A stretch of 64,000 nucleotides of DNA from Thalassorhabdus alkalitolerans (GCF_042656585.1 NZ_JBHSPG010000023.1); one strand, 5' to 3'; numbered from the stretch's first letter, positions 9,128 to 18,373 are shown. The notes: generated from the letters alone by a model not told the origin. Translations and numbers: made by a program.

Positions 9128-9559
9128 ATGTCAGAACAATATGTAACAAAAAAAGAAGTCCTTTCCCAGGCAAAGGAACTAGGAAAGTTAATTGCAGGAA
9201 CAGAAGAGGTTGATTTTTTTAAGCGAGCCGAAAAACAAATCAACCAGAACTTAAAGGTTCAGGAATTAATTGGTAAAATTAAGAAAAAGCAAAAAGAAGC
9301 TGTCAATCTTCAACATTATCAAAAAGGCGAAGCTTTGAAAAATGTTGAAAAAGAAATTGATGAATTGAATGCACAGCTTGATGAGATTCCAATTGTCAAT
9401 GAGTTTAAAAGCAGCCAGACAGAAGTGAATGAACTTCTTCAGCTTGTTTCCGGAACCATCTCTAATAAAGTGACAGATGAAATTATTACGTCAATGGGCG
9501 GAGATGTGCTTCAAGGCACGACAAATAAGAATCCGTTCTTAAACATTAATAACAAATAA
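9128..9559 (+). CDS. ricA: RicA (YmcA), YlbF/YmcA family regulator
   Basis: 143 residues, largely alpha-helical and coiled coil, starting one base after the miaB stop codon. In Bacillus subtilis RicA works with RicF and RicT as a complex that stimulates the phosphorelay to Spo0A and adapts RNase Y for mRNA maturation; it is needed for sporulation, competence and biofilm. Oddly, this copy contains no cysteine at all, whereas the B. subtilis protein is reported to contribute C-terminal cysteines to an iron-sulfur cluster. The position between miaB and cotE is the conserved one. Confidence 0.93.
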   Translation: MSEQYVTKKEVLSQAKELGKLIAGTEEVDFFKRAEKQINQNLKVQELIGKIKKKQKEAVNLQHYQKGEALKNVEKEIDELNAQLDEIPIVNEFKSSQTEVNELLQLVSGTISNKVTDEIITSMGGDVLQGTTNKNPFLNINNK

Positions 9560-9570
9560 GAAGCAAAGAG

Positions 9571-9611
9571 GGCACCTCCAAAAGGCTGACTTTTGGAGGT
9601 GCCTTCTTTTT
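9571..9611 (+). terminator. Terminator of miaB-ricA
   Basis: A perfect 13-bp stem (GGCACCTCCAAAA and its complement) with a 7-base loop is followed by a T-rich tail. Confidence 0.9.
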
Positions 9612-10103
9612 TTCGGGCTAGATAGGGAGCCACGGAAAAGATTCCAATCGATTTCAGGAGCAAGGCAGCAGCCTTCCTGATCCTCCTTATTCCTATTTAC
9701 CCGACAGATCTTTCATCCTGGAGAGCCTGAGGAGATTTCGCGATACACTTTCGGTAAACAAGAAGTGTAAGTCCCTTGCAGCACATTTTAGCTTGAAAGC
9801 TTGAAGCAATCTGGCTCCTGTCCCTAAAAAGGGTGCAGAAGGGCAACGTCTGCATAAGTAAATTAATTTTTTCCTTACGCTGAAGAAAGGGCATTTTTCT
9901 TCATTTGCTGAGGAGTCGGACAATATTTTGTTCATGTTTTTAGAGCCTGTGCATAGGTATTAGGGGTGAGGACTACTTTTCTTATTTAACATCATGAGAT
10001 AAAGGATAGGCAAATTCACCATTTGTTCTGCATAGGTATAGGTAAAAGCCTGATTGTACGTGCTGCGTCCAACAGGGGGCTATTCAAGAAGGAGGGAAGG
10101 GAA
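9612..10103. other. Intergenic region upstream of cotE
   Basis: About 490 bases without a convincing gene. Open frames on the minus strand (for example 9693-9935) have no good ribosome site and no family resemblance. The decamer GCATAGGTAT occurs twice (9951-9960 and 10030-10039), each a partial match to mother-cell sigma-E/K -10 elements, where cotE promoters would be expected. I could not pair either with a convincing -35. Confidence 0.4.
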
Positions 10104-10679
10104 ATGTCTCACGGTGAAGAAATAAAATATCGAGAGATTATCACGAAAGCAGTTTGCGGGAAAGGGAAAAAGTATTCAAAAGAGCATCATGTCGTTAAAA
10201 CACCGCACAAACCTTCAAGTATTTTAGGGTGCTGGATCATTAATCATAAGTATGAAGCTGACCGCAAAGGAGATAGTGTTGAAATAGCCGGGTTCTATGA
10301 TATTAACATTTGGTATTCCTATGAGGATAATACTAAAACTGAGGTTACCACGGAGAATGTCCAATATAAAGAGTATGTCCCTTTAACCATGAGAGATAAA
10401 GAAGTCATGTCTGATGATTTTGATGTGATTGCAAGAACCATTAAACAGCCAAATACATTGGAAGCATCCATTGGGGACAAAGACAGAGAGGTAAGGGTAG
10501 AAGTGGAGCGCGAGTTTGCAGCTGAAATTGTCGGAGAAACAAAGGTATGCATCCAAATTCATCCTGATGCTGAAGACCATGATTATGAGGACATTAAGTG
10601 GGATGAGCAAGTATCTGATGAAGAATTAAAAGAAATTGATACAGATTTTCTAGGAGGCAAACACGATTATAAAGAATAA
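10104..10679 (+). CDS. cotE: Outer spore coat morphogenetic protein CotE
   Basis: 191 residues, close to the usual 181. CotE forms the layer around the spore on which the outer coat assembles, and is made in the mother cell. Recognisable features are the N-terminal YREIITKAVCGKG, the central GCWIINHKY and a very acidic C-terminal tail (DYEDIKWDEQVSDEE). The ATG at 10104 follows AAGGAGGGAAGG. The location between ricA and mutS is the standard one. Upstream frames from 10023 are disregarded. Confidence 0.95.
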   Translation: MSHGEEIKYREIITKAVCGKGKKYSKEHHVVKTPHKPSSILGCWIINHKYEADRKGDSVEIAGFYDINIWYSYEDNTKTEVTTENVQYKEYVPLTMRDKEVMSDDFDVIARTIKQPNTLEASIGDKDREVRVEVEREFAAEIVGETKVCIQIHPDAEDHDYEDIKWDEQVSDEELKEIDTDFLGGKHDYKE

Positions 10680-10680
10680 A

Positions 10681-10704
10681 ACACCTGTAACCCAGGTGTT
10701 TTTC
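10681..10704 (+). terminator. Terminator of cotE
   Basis: ACACCTG and CAGGTGT arms with a short loop, then TTTTTCTTTT. Confidence 0.85.
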
Positions 10705-10836
10705 TTTTGTCTTTGTTTTTTCCATTTTTGTTCTTTATTCTTCTGGTACTGCCCCTCTGATGAATAGAAAGAGAGTATGATATAATATGTGACAGCAAAA
10801 TTGTACGAGTAGAAAGATAGACTTGGAGGAATTGTT

Positions 10837-13443
10837 GTGGCGAAAGAAACACCTATGATGAAACAATATAAACAAATAAAGGCCGAGCATCAGGATGCCT
10901 TTCTTTTTTTTAGACTTGGAGATTTTTATGAGCTCTTTTTAGAGGATGCGGTAAAGGCCGCCCAAGAGCTTGAAATCACGTTAACAAAAAGAGGACAAGG
11001 TGAAGACAGCATTCCGATGTGCGGTGTTCCTTACCATTCAGCCGAGCATTATATTACACAACTGATAGCTAAAGGATATAAAATAGCCATCTGTGAACAG
11101 GTGGAAGACCCTCGGACAGCCAAAGGAGTAGTGAAGAGGGAAGTCGTTCAATTAATTACCCCAGGCACTGTAATGGATGGAAAAATGATTGATGAGAAGG
11201 AAAACAATTTTATAGGAGCTGTACATGACTTTGAGGACGGTACGGTAGCGTTAGCAAGAATTGACTTGACTACAGGGGAGTCTGTGGCCTCTCTTCTTAC
11301 TGATGATCCAAAAGATTGGACAAGAGAACTTGCCGGAACTTCTGTGAAAGAGGTAGTTGTCTGCAGGGAAGCACCAGAACGGATTCTTGAAGAAATCAAG
11401 AAGCTGGGGATCACGGTTTCCTATGAAGACAATACGGGTGTTGACCAGGCATTTCACTCTTTGTGCCGCCATGTGCAGCAGGATAAGATCATACAAACGT
11501 ATGCAAGGCTGACCAACTATTTGTCAAGCACCCAGAGAAGGTCGCTAGATCATCTGCAGGCCGTGGAAATCTTTAACCCTAACAACCATATGCAAATCGA
11601 TGTTTTCTCTAAACGCAATCTGGAACTCACTGAAACGATCCGGGAAAAAACAAAAAAAGGCTCCTTGTTATGGCTCCTTGATAAAACAGTGACTGCGATG
11701 GGAGGACGGTTACTGAAAAGATGGATAGAGCAGCCTCTATTAGAAAAAGACAGTATTAAGGAACGCCATTCACTTGTGTCCTCCTGGCTTGAAAATTTCT
11801 TTGCAAGAGAGGATGTCAGAGACAAACTAAAAGAAGTCTATGATCTTGAGCGTTTATGTGGGAAGGTAGCATACGGAAATGTCAATGCGAGAGAGCTTGT
11901 GCAATTAAAACGATCTCTTTTACAAGTTCCGGGAATCATTGAAATCATCTCTTCTTTAAATAATGAGTACGCGAGCAAACAAATAGAAAGCGTGGATATG
12001 TGCAGCCCATTAGTAGACTTATTGGAAAAAAGTCTGGTAGACGAGCCACCCATATCTATTAAAGAAGGCGGCATGATTAAAGACGGCTACCATGAGCAGC
12101 TGGATGAATACAAGCATGCCAGCCGAAACGGCAAGGAATGGATTTCTTCTCTTGAGAAAAAAGAAAAAGAACGAACTGGCATCAAATCTTTAAAAATTGG
12201 CTACAACAAAGTGTTTGGCTACTACATAGAAGTCACCAAGGCAAATATTCCTTACCTTGAGGAAGGCTTATATGAAAGAAAGCAAACGCTCACGAATGCC
12301 GAACGCTTTATTACTCCGGAGCTTAAAGAGAAAGAAGCATTAATACTGGAGGCGACCGAGAATATAGAACAATTGGAGTATGATCTGTTTCTTGACATAC
12401 GTGAACGTGTGAAAGACTACTTGGCTCCTTTGCAGCAATTGGCAAAAATCATTAGTGAAATAGACGTTCTTCAGGGTTTTGCAGTGTTAAGTGAAGAACA
12501 AAACTATGTTATGCCTGCGTTTTCTGAGAACAGAAAGGTTGTAATCAGAGAAGGAAGACACCCTGTCGTAGAGCAAATGATTGAGCGGGGAGAATACGTG
12601 GCCAATGATGTCACCATGGACAAAGAATGTGAAATGCTGCTTATCACGGGTCCAAATATGGCGGGGAAAAGCACGTACATGAGACAGCTTGCCTTACTGT
12701 CAATTATGGCGCAAGTAGGGTGCTACGTACCAGCTGCAAAGGCAGAGCTTCCTTTATTCGATCAGGTCTTTACAAGGATTGGAGCTGCAGATGACCTGGC
12801 AGCCGGGCAAAGCACCTTTATGGTAGAAATGCTTGAAACCCATCATGCGTTATCCAAGGCTACAGAAAACAGCTTAATCTTATTAGATGAAATTGGACGA
12901 GGAACCTCTACCTATGATGGCATGGCCCTGGCACAAGCGATTATTGAACACATTCATAATAACATTGGAGCCAAAACGCTGTTTTCCACCCATTATCACG
13001 AGTTGACAGCCTTGGATCAGAATCTTCCTCGTATGAAAAATGTCCACGTATCCGCGATGGAAGAAGACGGAGAAGTTGTTTTTTTGCATAAAGTCATTCC
13101 AGGGCAGGCAGACCGAAGCTACGGAATTTATGTAGCGAAGCTTGCGAGCCTCCCTGATTCTGTCATAGAGAGAGCTGAGGTGATCTTAAAAGAGCTTGAA
13201 GGTGGACAGTCTTTTGTGAAAACAAGATCTCTTGAAGATAATGAGAAAGAGGCATCTCCTCAGCAGCTTTCACTGTTTCAGGAAGAGCCAGCTGCTTTAA
13301 AGCACACAAAAGCTTCTGAAGAAAAAGCTTCCTCCCAGGCAAAGGGCGTGCTTTCAGAGTTAAAGAAAGCTGATGTGTTGAACATGAGCCCTATTCAGGC
13401 ACTGCAGACCTTATATGACTTGCAGCAAAAAATAAAAGACTGA
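10837..13443 (+). CDS. mutS: DNA mismatch repair protein MutS
   Basis: 868 residues, the normal length. MutS recognises base mismatches and small loops. The mismatch-reading FxxxGDFYELF motif is near residue 25 (FRLGDFYELF), the Walker A GPNMAGKST near residue 606, and the ATPase LLDEIGRGTSTYDG follows. A C-terminal segment rich in K/E/S precedes the dimer helix. The start is GTG at 10837 with TTGGAGGA upstream. It is followed by mutL 24 bases later, so the two form an operon. Confidence 0.98.
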   Translation: MAKETPMMKQYKQIKAEHQDAFLFFRLGDFYELFLEDAVKAAQELEITLTKRGQGEDSIPMCGVPYHSAEHYITQLIAKGYKIAICEQVEDPRTAKGVVKREVVQLITPGTVMDGKMIDEKENNFIGAVHDFEDGTVALARIDLTTGESVASLLTDDPKDWTRELAGTSVKEVVVCREAPERILEEIKKLGITVSYEDNTGVDQAFHSLCRHVQQDKIIQTYARLTNYLSSTQRRSLDHLQAVEIFNPNNHMQIDVFSKRNLELTETIREKTKKGSLLWLLDKTVTAMGGRLLKRWIEQPLLEKDSIKERHSLVSSWLENFFAREDVRDKLKEVYDLERLCGKVAYGNVNARELVQLKRSLLQVPGIIEIISSLNNEYASKQIESVDMCSPLVDLLEKSLVDEPPISIKEGGMIKDGYHEQLDEYKHASRNGKEWISSLEKKEKERTGIKSLKIGYNKVFGYYIEVTKANIPYLEEGLYERKQTLTNAERFITPELKEKEALILEATENIEQLEYDLFLDIRERVKDYLAPLQQLAKIISEIDVLQGFAVLSEEQNYVMPAFSENRKVVIREGRHPVVEQMIERGEYVANDVTMDKECEMLLITGPNMAGKSTYMRQLALLSIMAQVGCYVPAAKAELPLFDQVFTRIGAADDLAAGQSTFMVEMLETHHALSKATENSLILLDEIGRGTSTYDGMALAQAIIEHIHNNIGAKTLFSTHYHELTALDQNLPRMKNVHVSAMEEDGEVVFLHKVIPGQADRSYGIYVAKLASLPDSVIERAEVILKELEGGQSFVKTRSLEDNEKEASPQQLSLFQEEPAALKHTKASEEKASSQAKGVLSELKKADVLNMSPIQALQTLYDLQQKIKD

Positions 13444-13467
13444 TAGACGCAGTATGGAGGTGAGGGC

Positions 13468-15363
13468 ATGGGAAAGATTATTAAGCTTAATGATGAGCTT
13501 TCAAATAAGATTGCCGCAGGCGAAGTTGTAGAGAGACCAGCTTCTGTGGTAAAAGAGCTGGTTGAAAATTCAATTGACGCCAATAGCTCAAGGATTGAAA
13601 TTGATGTGGAAGAAGGCGGGCTTTCAAAAATCCGCATCTTAGATGACGGAGAAGGAATGACGAGAGAAGACGCAGAAAATGCGTTTTTCCGCCATGCGAC
13701 AAGCAAAATAAAAGATGAGCAGGATCTTTTCAAGATTTCCACACTTGGGTTTAGAGGAGAAGCTCTGCCAAGTATTGCCTCTGTGTCCCGGCTGACCATT
13801 GAAACCGGAAATGGAGAGGGACCTGGCACGATGATTCGTTATCAAGGCGGCAAGCGAATCGCCTCCTCTTCTTCAAGAAGCAGGAAGGGAACCGAAATTA
13901 CGGTGTTGGATTTGTTTTTTAATACGCCAGCCCGCTTAAAGTATATGAAAACCATTCATACAGAGCTCGGTAATATCACGGACGTGGTTAACCGTCAGGC
14001 CCTTGCCCATCCGGATATTTCTTTTCGGTTGACCCATAATGGACGCCAGCTGTTATTTACTAATGGAAGTGACGATCTGCTCCCGGTGATTGCAGCCATA
14101 TATGGAAGGCAGACGGCAAGGAAGTTTTTGCCTTTATCAGTGAAGACTCTTGATTACGAGGTAAAAGGATTCATTGCAAGGCCAGAAGTGACCAGAGCCA
14201 CCCGCCAGTACATTTCTATTTTTATTAATGGACGATATATCAAGCATTTCCCCCTTCACAAAGCCATTGAGAAGGGATACCACACCTTGCTTCCCATTGG
14301 CAGGCATCCTCTTGTGGTGCTTCATATTACAATGGATCCGGTTCTTCTTGATGTCAATGTCCACCCTTCTAAATTGGAAGTCCGTTTAAGCAAGGAAGAG
14401 GAACTGTTAAAAGCCTGTGAAGAAGGAATACGAAATGCTTTTCGAGGGGAACAGCTGATACCCCAGGGGGAACTTCCAAAAGCAGCAAAACCAAAATCAG
14501 AACAAATAAGTCTCTCTTTGAATCGTTTCTCATCTTCTTCTGAAACGAGGACACACGCTCCTGAGGATCAGCCTCCTTCTCCCATGGAAAGAAAAATGGT
14601 TCCTCCGATTGAAGAAAGGAAAGAAGAGGATGATGAACATCCGGTGATGGAATCGATGGTTAAAGAATCCTTTCCACTTTCAGAGCTATCATCTGATGTT
14701 CAAAAAGGTACTAAAGAAAAAGAGCTGGAAAAGACCGAAATACAGGAGGATTGGACGTCAGCTGAAGAGACACAGGCCGCTCGCGTGCCGCCTATGTATC
14801 CTATCGGCCAGCTTCACGGGACATATATCTTAGCTCAAAATGAACAAGGATTGTACATTATAGATCAGCATGCAGCTCAAGAACGAATTAAGTATGAATA
14901 TTTCAAAGAAAAAATTGGAGAAGTAGAACCATACTTGCAAGAGTTGCTGGTTCCTATTACTCTGGAGGTTTCACAGCCTGAAGCAGCCATTCTCGAATCC
15001 CACTCAGAAGCATTACAGGACCTCGGGATTTTTCTGGAGTCTTTTGGTCCTTTAACCTATAGAGTGACGTCTCACCCTGTTTGGTTTCCTAAAGGAGAAG
15101 AGGAGGAAACCATCAGAGAAATTCTTGATCAGCTTTTTGAGGAAAGAAAGATCGATCTTCATCAGCTGCGTGAAGAAGCAGCTATTCTTATGTCGTGTAA
15201 AGCGGCAATCAAAGCGAACAGGCATCTAAAAGAGGAAGAGATCTTTTCCTTACTGGAGACGCTTAGAAAAAGCACAGACCCGTTTACTTGTCCTCACGGA
15301 CGCCCTATCATTGTTCATTATTCCACCTATGATATGGAAAAAATGTTTAAGAGAATTATGTAG
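13468..15363 (+). CDS. mutL: DNA mismatch repair protein MutL
   Basis: 631 residues. The GHKL ATPase domain has NKIAAGEVVERPASV at the start, then the ELVENSIDA and GFRGEALPSI motifs. A variable acidic linker (about residues 330-440) leads to the C-terminal dimer/endonuclease domain with DQHAAQERIKYE, the metal-binding signature of nicking MutL proteins. MutL couples MutS mismatch recognition to strand nicking and removal. A GGAGGTGAGG site precedes the ATG. Confidence 0.98.
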   Translation: MGKIIKLNDELSNKIAAGEVVERPASVVKELVENSIDANSSRIEIDVEEGGLSKIRILDDGEGMTREDAENAFFRHATSKIKDEQDLFKISTLGFRGEALPSIASVSRLTIETGNGEGPGTMIRYQGGKRIASSSSRSRKGTEITVLDLFFNTPARLKYMKTIHTELGNITDVVNRQALAHPDISFRLTHNGRQLLFTNGSDDLLPVIAAIYGRQTARKFLPLSVKTLDYEVKGFIARPEVTRATRQYISIFINGRYIKHFPLHKAIEKGYHTLLPIGRHPLVVLHITMDPVLLDVNVHPSKLEVRLSKEEELLKACEEGIRNAFRGEQLIPQGELPKAAKPKSEQISLSLNRFSSSSETRTHAPEDQPPSPMERKMVPPIEERKEEDDEHPVMESMVKESFPLSELSSDVQKGTKEKELEKTEIQEDWTSAEETQAARVPPMYPIGQLHGTYILAQNEQGLYIIDQHAAQERIKYEYFKEKIGEVEPYLQELLVPITLEVSQPEAAILESHSEALQDLGIFLESFGPLTYRVTSHPVWFPKGEEEETIREILDQLFEERKIDLHQLREEAAILMSCKAAIKANRHLKEEEIFSLLETLRKSTDPFTCPHGRPIIVHYSTYDMEKMFKRIM

Positions 15364-15405
15364 GGTAAAGCAGCAGGACAGTGATTGTTTTAAGGAGGGA
15401 GCTTT

Positions 15406-15699
15406 GTGGAAAGATATAAGCTTGAAAGTGTCTGGATTGATGGGGAAAAGGTACATTTTCATACAGGTCTGATAAAGGTCCCGAACTCTGGAGAAAATCA
15501 CTCGTGGACGATTACGATCGAAACGGCCTATAGTGATTTCCTAAGTGATCTGCAGCAGCAAGGGAAGTTGGCCACGATAGAAATGAATGATGAAATTGGC
15601 AGAAGTCTGAAAGGCCGGGGATTTGTTTCCAGCTCCTCGTATACAAAGGAGTATCAGCGTTTTTTATTAACTGGAACGGCCCGGCTGACCGTCTCATAA
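15406..15699 (+). CDS. Conserved hypothetical protein, 97 aa
   Basis: Starts at GTG 15406 behind TAAGGAGGGA. A soluble protein of mixed beta/alpha composition: it opens MERYKLESVWIDGEKVHF, which looks like a beta hairpin, and ends in RFLLTGTARLTVS. There are no cysteines, membrane segments or known motifs. It lies 42 bases after mutL, so it could be read through from mutSL. I do not recognise a family. Confidence 0.7.
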   Translation: MERYKLESVWIDGEKVHFHTGLIKVPNSGENHSWTITIETAYSDFLSDLQQQGKLATIEMNDEIGRSLKGRGFVSSSSYTKEYQRFLLTGTARLTVS

Positions 15700-15775
15700 T
15701 GTTCACTTTCTCCTCGTTAATCAATCGGGAAATGTGGTATAATAAGTCAAAAAGACGTAAGGGGAGCGTGAAAAC

Positions 15776-15886
15776 ATGACAGGCTTGGATCTAATCGCGA
15801 TCTTAGGAATCTCCGCTTTTGTAATTGGAGTAGGTATTATCATGGGGATTTACTTTCTTAAGCAGTCTGAATCAGATAAGTCTTAA
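15776..15886 (+). CDS. 36-aa single-pass membrane protein, copy 1
   Basis: A short gene with a good GGGGAG site: an N-terminal membrane helix (LIAILGISAFVIGVGIIMG) and a short charged tail (KQSESDKS). A GTGGTATAAT promoter-like sequence lies about 40 bases upstream and a terminator immediately follows. It resembles the 36-residue product at 16116 in length, helix position and pattern (ISxFxxGxGxMxxxxFLxQ-like), so the two are paralogues. Function unknown. Confidence 0.65.
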   Translation: MTGLDLIAILGISAFVIGVGIIMGIYFLKQSESDKS

Positions 15887-15895
15887 TTGGACAAG

Positions 15896-15925
15896 CAAAA
15901 AGCACCGGATGCCGGTGCTTTTTTT
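15896..15925 (+). terminator. Terminator after small membrane gene
   Basis: AAGCACCGG and CCGGTGCTT arms followed by a T run. Confidence 0.85.
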
Positions 15926-15941
15926 GGTGCCTCTTTTTGTG

Positions 15942-16045
15942 GTGCCTGGCACCCTTATCTTATGTAATGTTACTGTAACACAATAGATACCAAAACCCTT
16001 GGTGGATAGGGTTTCTATTATTTTTTAACTTTGGGTGCCAGGCAC
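15942..16045. repeat. 104-bp repeat unit bounded by 13-bp inverted repeats
   Basis: GTGCCTGGCACCC at 15942-15954 and its exact complement GGGTGCCAGGCAC at 16033-16045 bound an AT-rich centre that contains a second hairpin (AAACCC...GGGTTT). The GTGCCTGGCAC palindrome is a motif seen repeatedly between genes in Bacillales. It separates the two paralogous 36-residue genes. No protein is encoded, so if mobile it would be a non-autonomous, MITE-like unit. Confidence 0.6.
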
Positions 16046-16115
16046 TGGCATAAAAAGAAACAGCTGACATAGAAATAAAGAAAAGCTTTCCTATTAAAAA
16101 AGGGAGGAAGATACA

Positions 16116-16226
16116 ATGTCAGCTGGTGAACTGCTTCTTATTATCAGCTTATCTACATTTATGCTTGGCATCGGCTTAATGGTTGCTTTTTCATTTTTAT
16201 ACCAGGCAAGAAAAAAAGACAGGTAA
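16116..16226 (+). CDS. 36-aa single-pass membrane protein, copy 2
   Basis: ATG at 16116 behind AGGGAGGAAG. One membrane helix (LLIISLSTFMLGIGLMVAF), then a basic tail (QARKKDR). It has exactly the same length as the gene at 15776 and a similar helix, which supports both as real paralogous small proteins. The tails differ in charge: the first is mixed and serine-rich, this one strongly basic. Function unknown. Confidence 0.7.
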   Translation: MSAGELLLIISLSTFMLGIGLMVAFSFLYQARKKDR

Positions 16227-16359
16227 AAGGAATGATAATCGCAGGCATGCGGTTTTTTTTTTTTTGCTTATTAAGAGCTAGGAAGCTTTTTATGGTCAAG
16301 TTGCCTCTTCCAGGGGTGAAAAATGGTATACTTGGAAAAGATAAAAAGCAGGTGATACC

Positions 16360-17148
16360 TTGATCATTACGACAAGTAAACAGGCAAAAGGCAATAAAGT
16401 ACAACGAGCTCAATACCTTGCCGACAAGTGGGAGGTGCCGTTTGTCATTCGCAAAAAGGCATCGATGAAAGCATTATTAAGAGAATGGAATCAGCCGGTC
16501 TATGTAGTGGAAAACGATACGGAAAAAATCTATCATCCCGATGAAGAGCATCCGTTTTATTTTCATCCAAGCATGGCCTGGTTGAGAGCAAAACGCCTTC
16601 TTAATAATGAAAGGGACACTTTCGTGGAAGCTGCTGGCCTTCAGGAAGGTATGTCGGTATTGGACTGTACAATGGGACTGGCTTCAGACAGCATCATAGC
16701 GAGCTTCTCTGCTGGAGAAAAGGGAAAGGTGACCGCTTTAGAAGGAAATCGGTATATGGCTGAAGCGGTGACCTGGGGACTTAAGGAGTGGAAAAGCGGG
16801 AATGAGTCTTTTGATGAAGCTTGTCAGCGAATAAACGTGGTGGTCTCTGACCACGTTACGTTTCTTCAAAAGCAGCAGTCAGATAGCTTTGATATCGTTT
16901 ATTTTGACCCTATGTTTCATGAAACGATTGATGCATCGACTCATCTGCATCCCCTCAAAAAACTTGCATGGTATAATGATTTGACAGCGGAAGCAGTAGA
17001 AGAAGGAAAGAGAGTGGCCAAGGAGAGAGTTGTGTTAAAAGATGAGGTCCATAGTCCCCGTTTTCATCTGCATGGCTTTACACCAAGAAAAAGAAAGAGC
17101 TCAAAGATTGCTTTTGGAACCATTGAAAAGAAAGAAGGAAACACATGA
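16360..17148 (+). CDS. Class I SAM-dependent methyltransferase, RsmJ-like
   Basis: 262 residues. The SAM-binding motif is VLDCTMGLASDS near residue 100, the acidic motif II is TALEGNRYMAE, and the catalytic-type loop is YFDPMFHET near residue 185. DPMF with the preceding order resembles the 16S rRNA m2G1516 enzyme RsmJ, although the family in Bacillus is uncharacterised. The start is TTG 16360 behind CAGGTGA. The stop codon overlaps the miaA start by four bases, so it is translationally coupled to a tRNA-modification gene. Confidence 0.8.
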   Translation: MIITTSKQAKGNKVQRAQYLADKWEVPFVIRKKASMKALLREWNQPVYVVENDTEKIYHPDEEHPFYFHPSMAWLRAKRLLNNERDTFVEAAGLQEGMSVLDCTMGLASDSIIASFSAGEKGKVTALEGNRYMAEAVTWGLKEWKSGNESFDEACQRINVVVSDHVTFLQKQQSDSFDIVYFDPMFHETIDASTHLHPLKKLAWYNDLTAEAVEEGKRVAKERVVLKDEVHSPRFHLHGFTPRKRKSSKIAFGTIEKKEGNT

Positions 17149-18086
17149 AGGAAAAATTGATCGCTGTGGTAGGACCGACTGCCGTAGGAAAAACAAAAGC
17201 AGGAGTGGAAATCGCCAGACATTTTAATAGTGAAGTCATCAGCGGCGATTCCATGCAAGTTTATAAAGGCCTTGATATCGGAACAGCTAAAGTGACTCCT
17301 GAAGAAATGGGGGAGGTCCCCCATCATATGATCAACATTAAAAAGCCAGGTGAATCTTTTACTGCTGCCGAATTTCAGGAGAAAGCCCGCCGTCTGGTTA
17401 CAGATATAAACCAAAAGGGAAGTATACCCGTTGTGGTAGGAGGGACCGGATTATACATACGAGCACTGACAAGAAACTTTTCATTTAACGAAGCAGAGAA
17501 GGATGAAGGTTTCAGAAAGAGTCTGGAGGAGAAAGCAGAGAAATTTGGGAAAGAGGCAGTACACCAAAAGCTTTGGGAAACAGATCCAAAGAGCGCCAAA
17601 GAGATTCCGCCTCAAAACCTTAGAAGAGTAATACGTGCTCTTGAAATCTATCATCTGACGGGCAAAACAATGGATCGATTTTATGAACAAGAAGAGGATG
17701 AAACGCCCTATAATCTCCAATTGATCGGGTTATCGATGGAGCGGGAGAAATTATATCAAAGAATTAATGAACGAGTGGATCAAATGATGAAGGAAGGTCT
17801 TCTTGAAGAAGTTCAGTGGCTCTATGATAGAGGACTTCAAGGCAGCCAATCAGCTAGAGGTATTGGCTATAAGGAACTTCTTATGCATCTCGAAGGGAAG
17901 GCGTCATTGTCAGAAGCCGTAGAGCTGCTGAAAAGAAATTCACGAAGATATGCCAAGCGGCAGTTAACATGGTTTCGTAATAAGGAAAACGTGGAATGGT
18001 TTGATATGTCTCAAGATAATCATAATGAAAAAATAAAAGAAATGATAAGCTTTTTAGAAGGAAAGTATGAAAAGGGCGTCGAATGA
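17145..18086 (+). CDS. miaA: tRNA dimethylallyltransferase MiaA
   Basis: 313 residues, normal length. It transfers the dimethylallyl group to A37 of tRNAs reading UNN, the substrate that MiaB then methylthiolates. The P-loop is GPTAVGKTKAG at residues 10-20, SGDSMQVYKGLDIGTAK is the conserved substrate region, and GGTGLYIRAL follows near residue 100. It overlaps the methyltransferase start-stop and runs into hfq, the conserved miaA-hfq pair. Confidence 0.97.
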   Translation: MKEKLIAVVGPTAVGKTKAGVEIARHFNSEVISGDSMQVYKGLDIGTAKVTPEEMGEVPHHMINIKKPGESFTAAEFQEKARRLVTDINQKGSIPVVVGGTGLYIRALTRNFSFNEAEKDEGFRKSLEEKAEKFGKEAVHQKLWETDPKSAKEIPPQNLRRVIRALEIYHLTGKTMDRFYEQEEDETPYNLQLIGLSMEREKLYQRINERVDQMMKEGLLEEVQWLYDRGLQGSQSARGIGYKELLMHLEGKASLSEAVELLKRNSRRYAKRQLTWFRNKENVEWFDMSQDNHNEKIKEMISFLEGKYEKGVE

Positions 18087-18121
18087 AAAGAAGTAGAGAA
18101 AAGAGAAGGGGATGGAAGCAC

Positions 18122-18364
18122 ATGAAGCAATCTGTCAATATTCAGGATCAATTTCTGAACACATTACGCAAGGATAATATCCCTGTGACTGTTTTTTTAC
18201 TTAATGGTTTTCAGCTGCGGGGGACCGTAAAGGCATTTGATAATTTTACAGTTGTACTAGAAAGTGATGGAAAGCAGCAGCTAGTATACAAGCATGCCAT
18301 TTCTACGTTTTCTCCCCAGCGAAATGTATCATTGCAAATTGACCCGGAGAACGCGAACAACTAA
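18122..18364 (+). CDS. hfq: RNA chaperone Hfq
   Basis: 80 residues. Sm1 is LRKDNIPVTVFLLNGFQLRGTV and Sm2 is VYKHAISTF, the hallmark of the hexameric RNA-binding ring. The tail is short, as in other Firmicutes. The ATG at 18122 is preferred over the in-frame ATG at 18083 because the protein then starts MKQSVNIQDQ as in relatives. Confidence 0.97.
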   Translation: MKQSVNIQDQFLNTLRKDNIPVTVFLLNGFQLRGTVKAFDNFTVVLESDGKQQLVYKHAISTFSPQRNVSLQIDPENANN

Positions 18365-18373
18365 AAGAACATG

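Noticed and set aside
9693..9935. Minus-strand 80-codon frame after ricA
   Set aside because: No ribosome site and no family resemblance; it lies in degenerate intergenic sequence.
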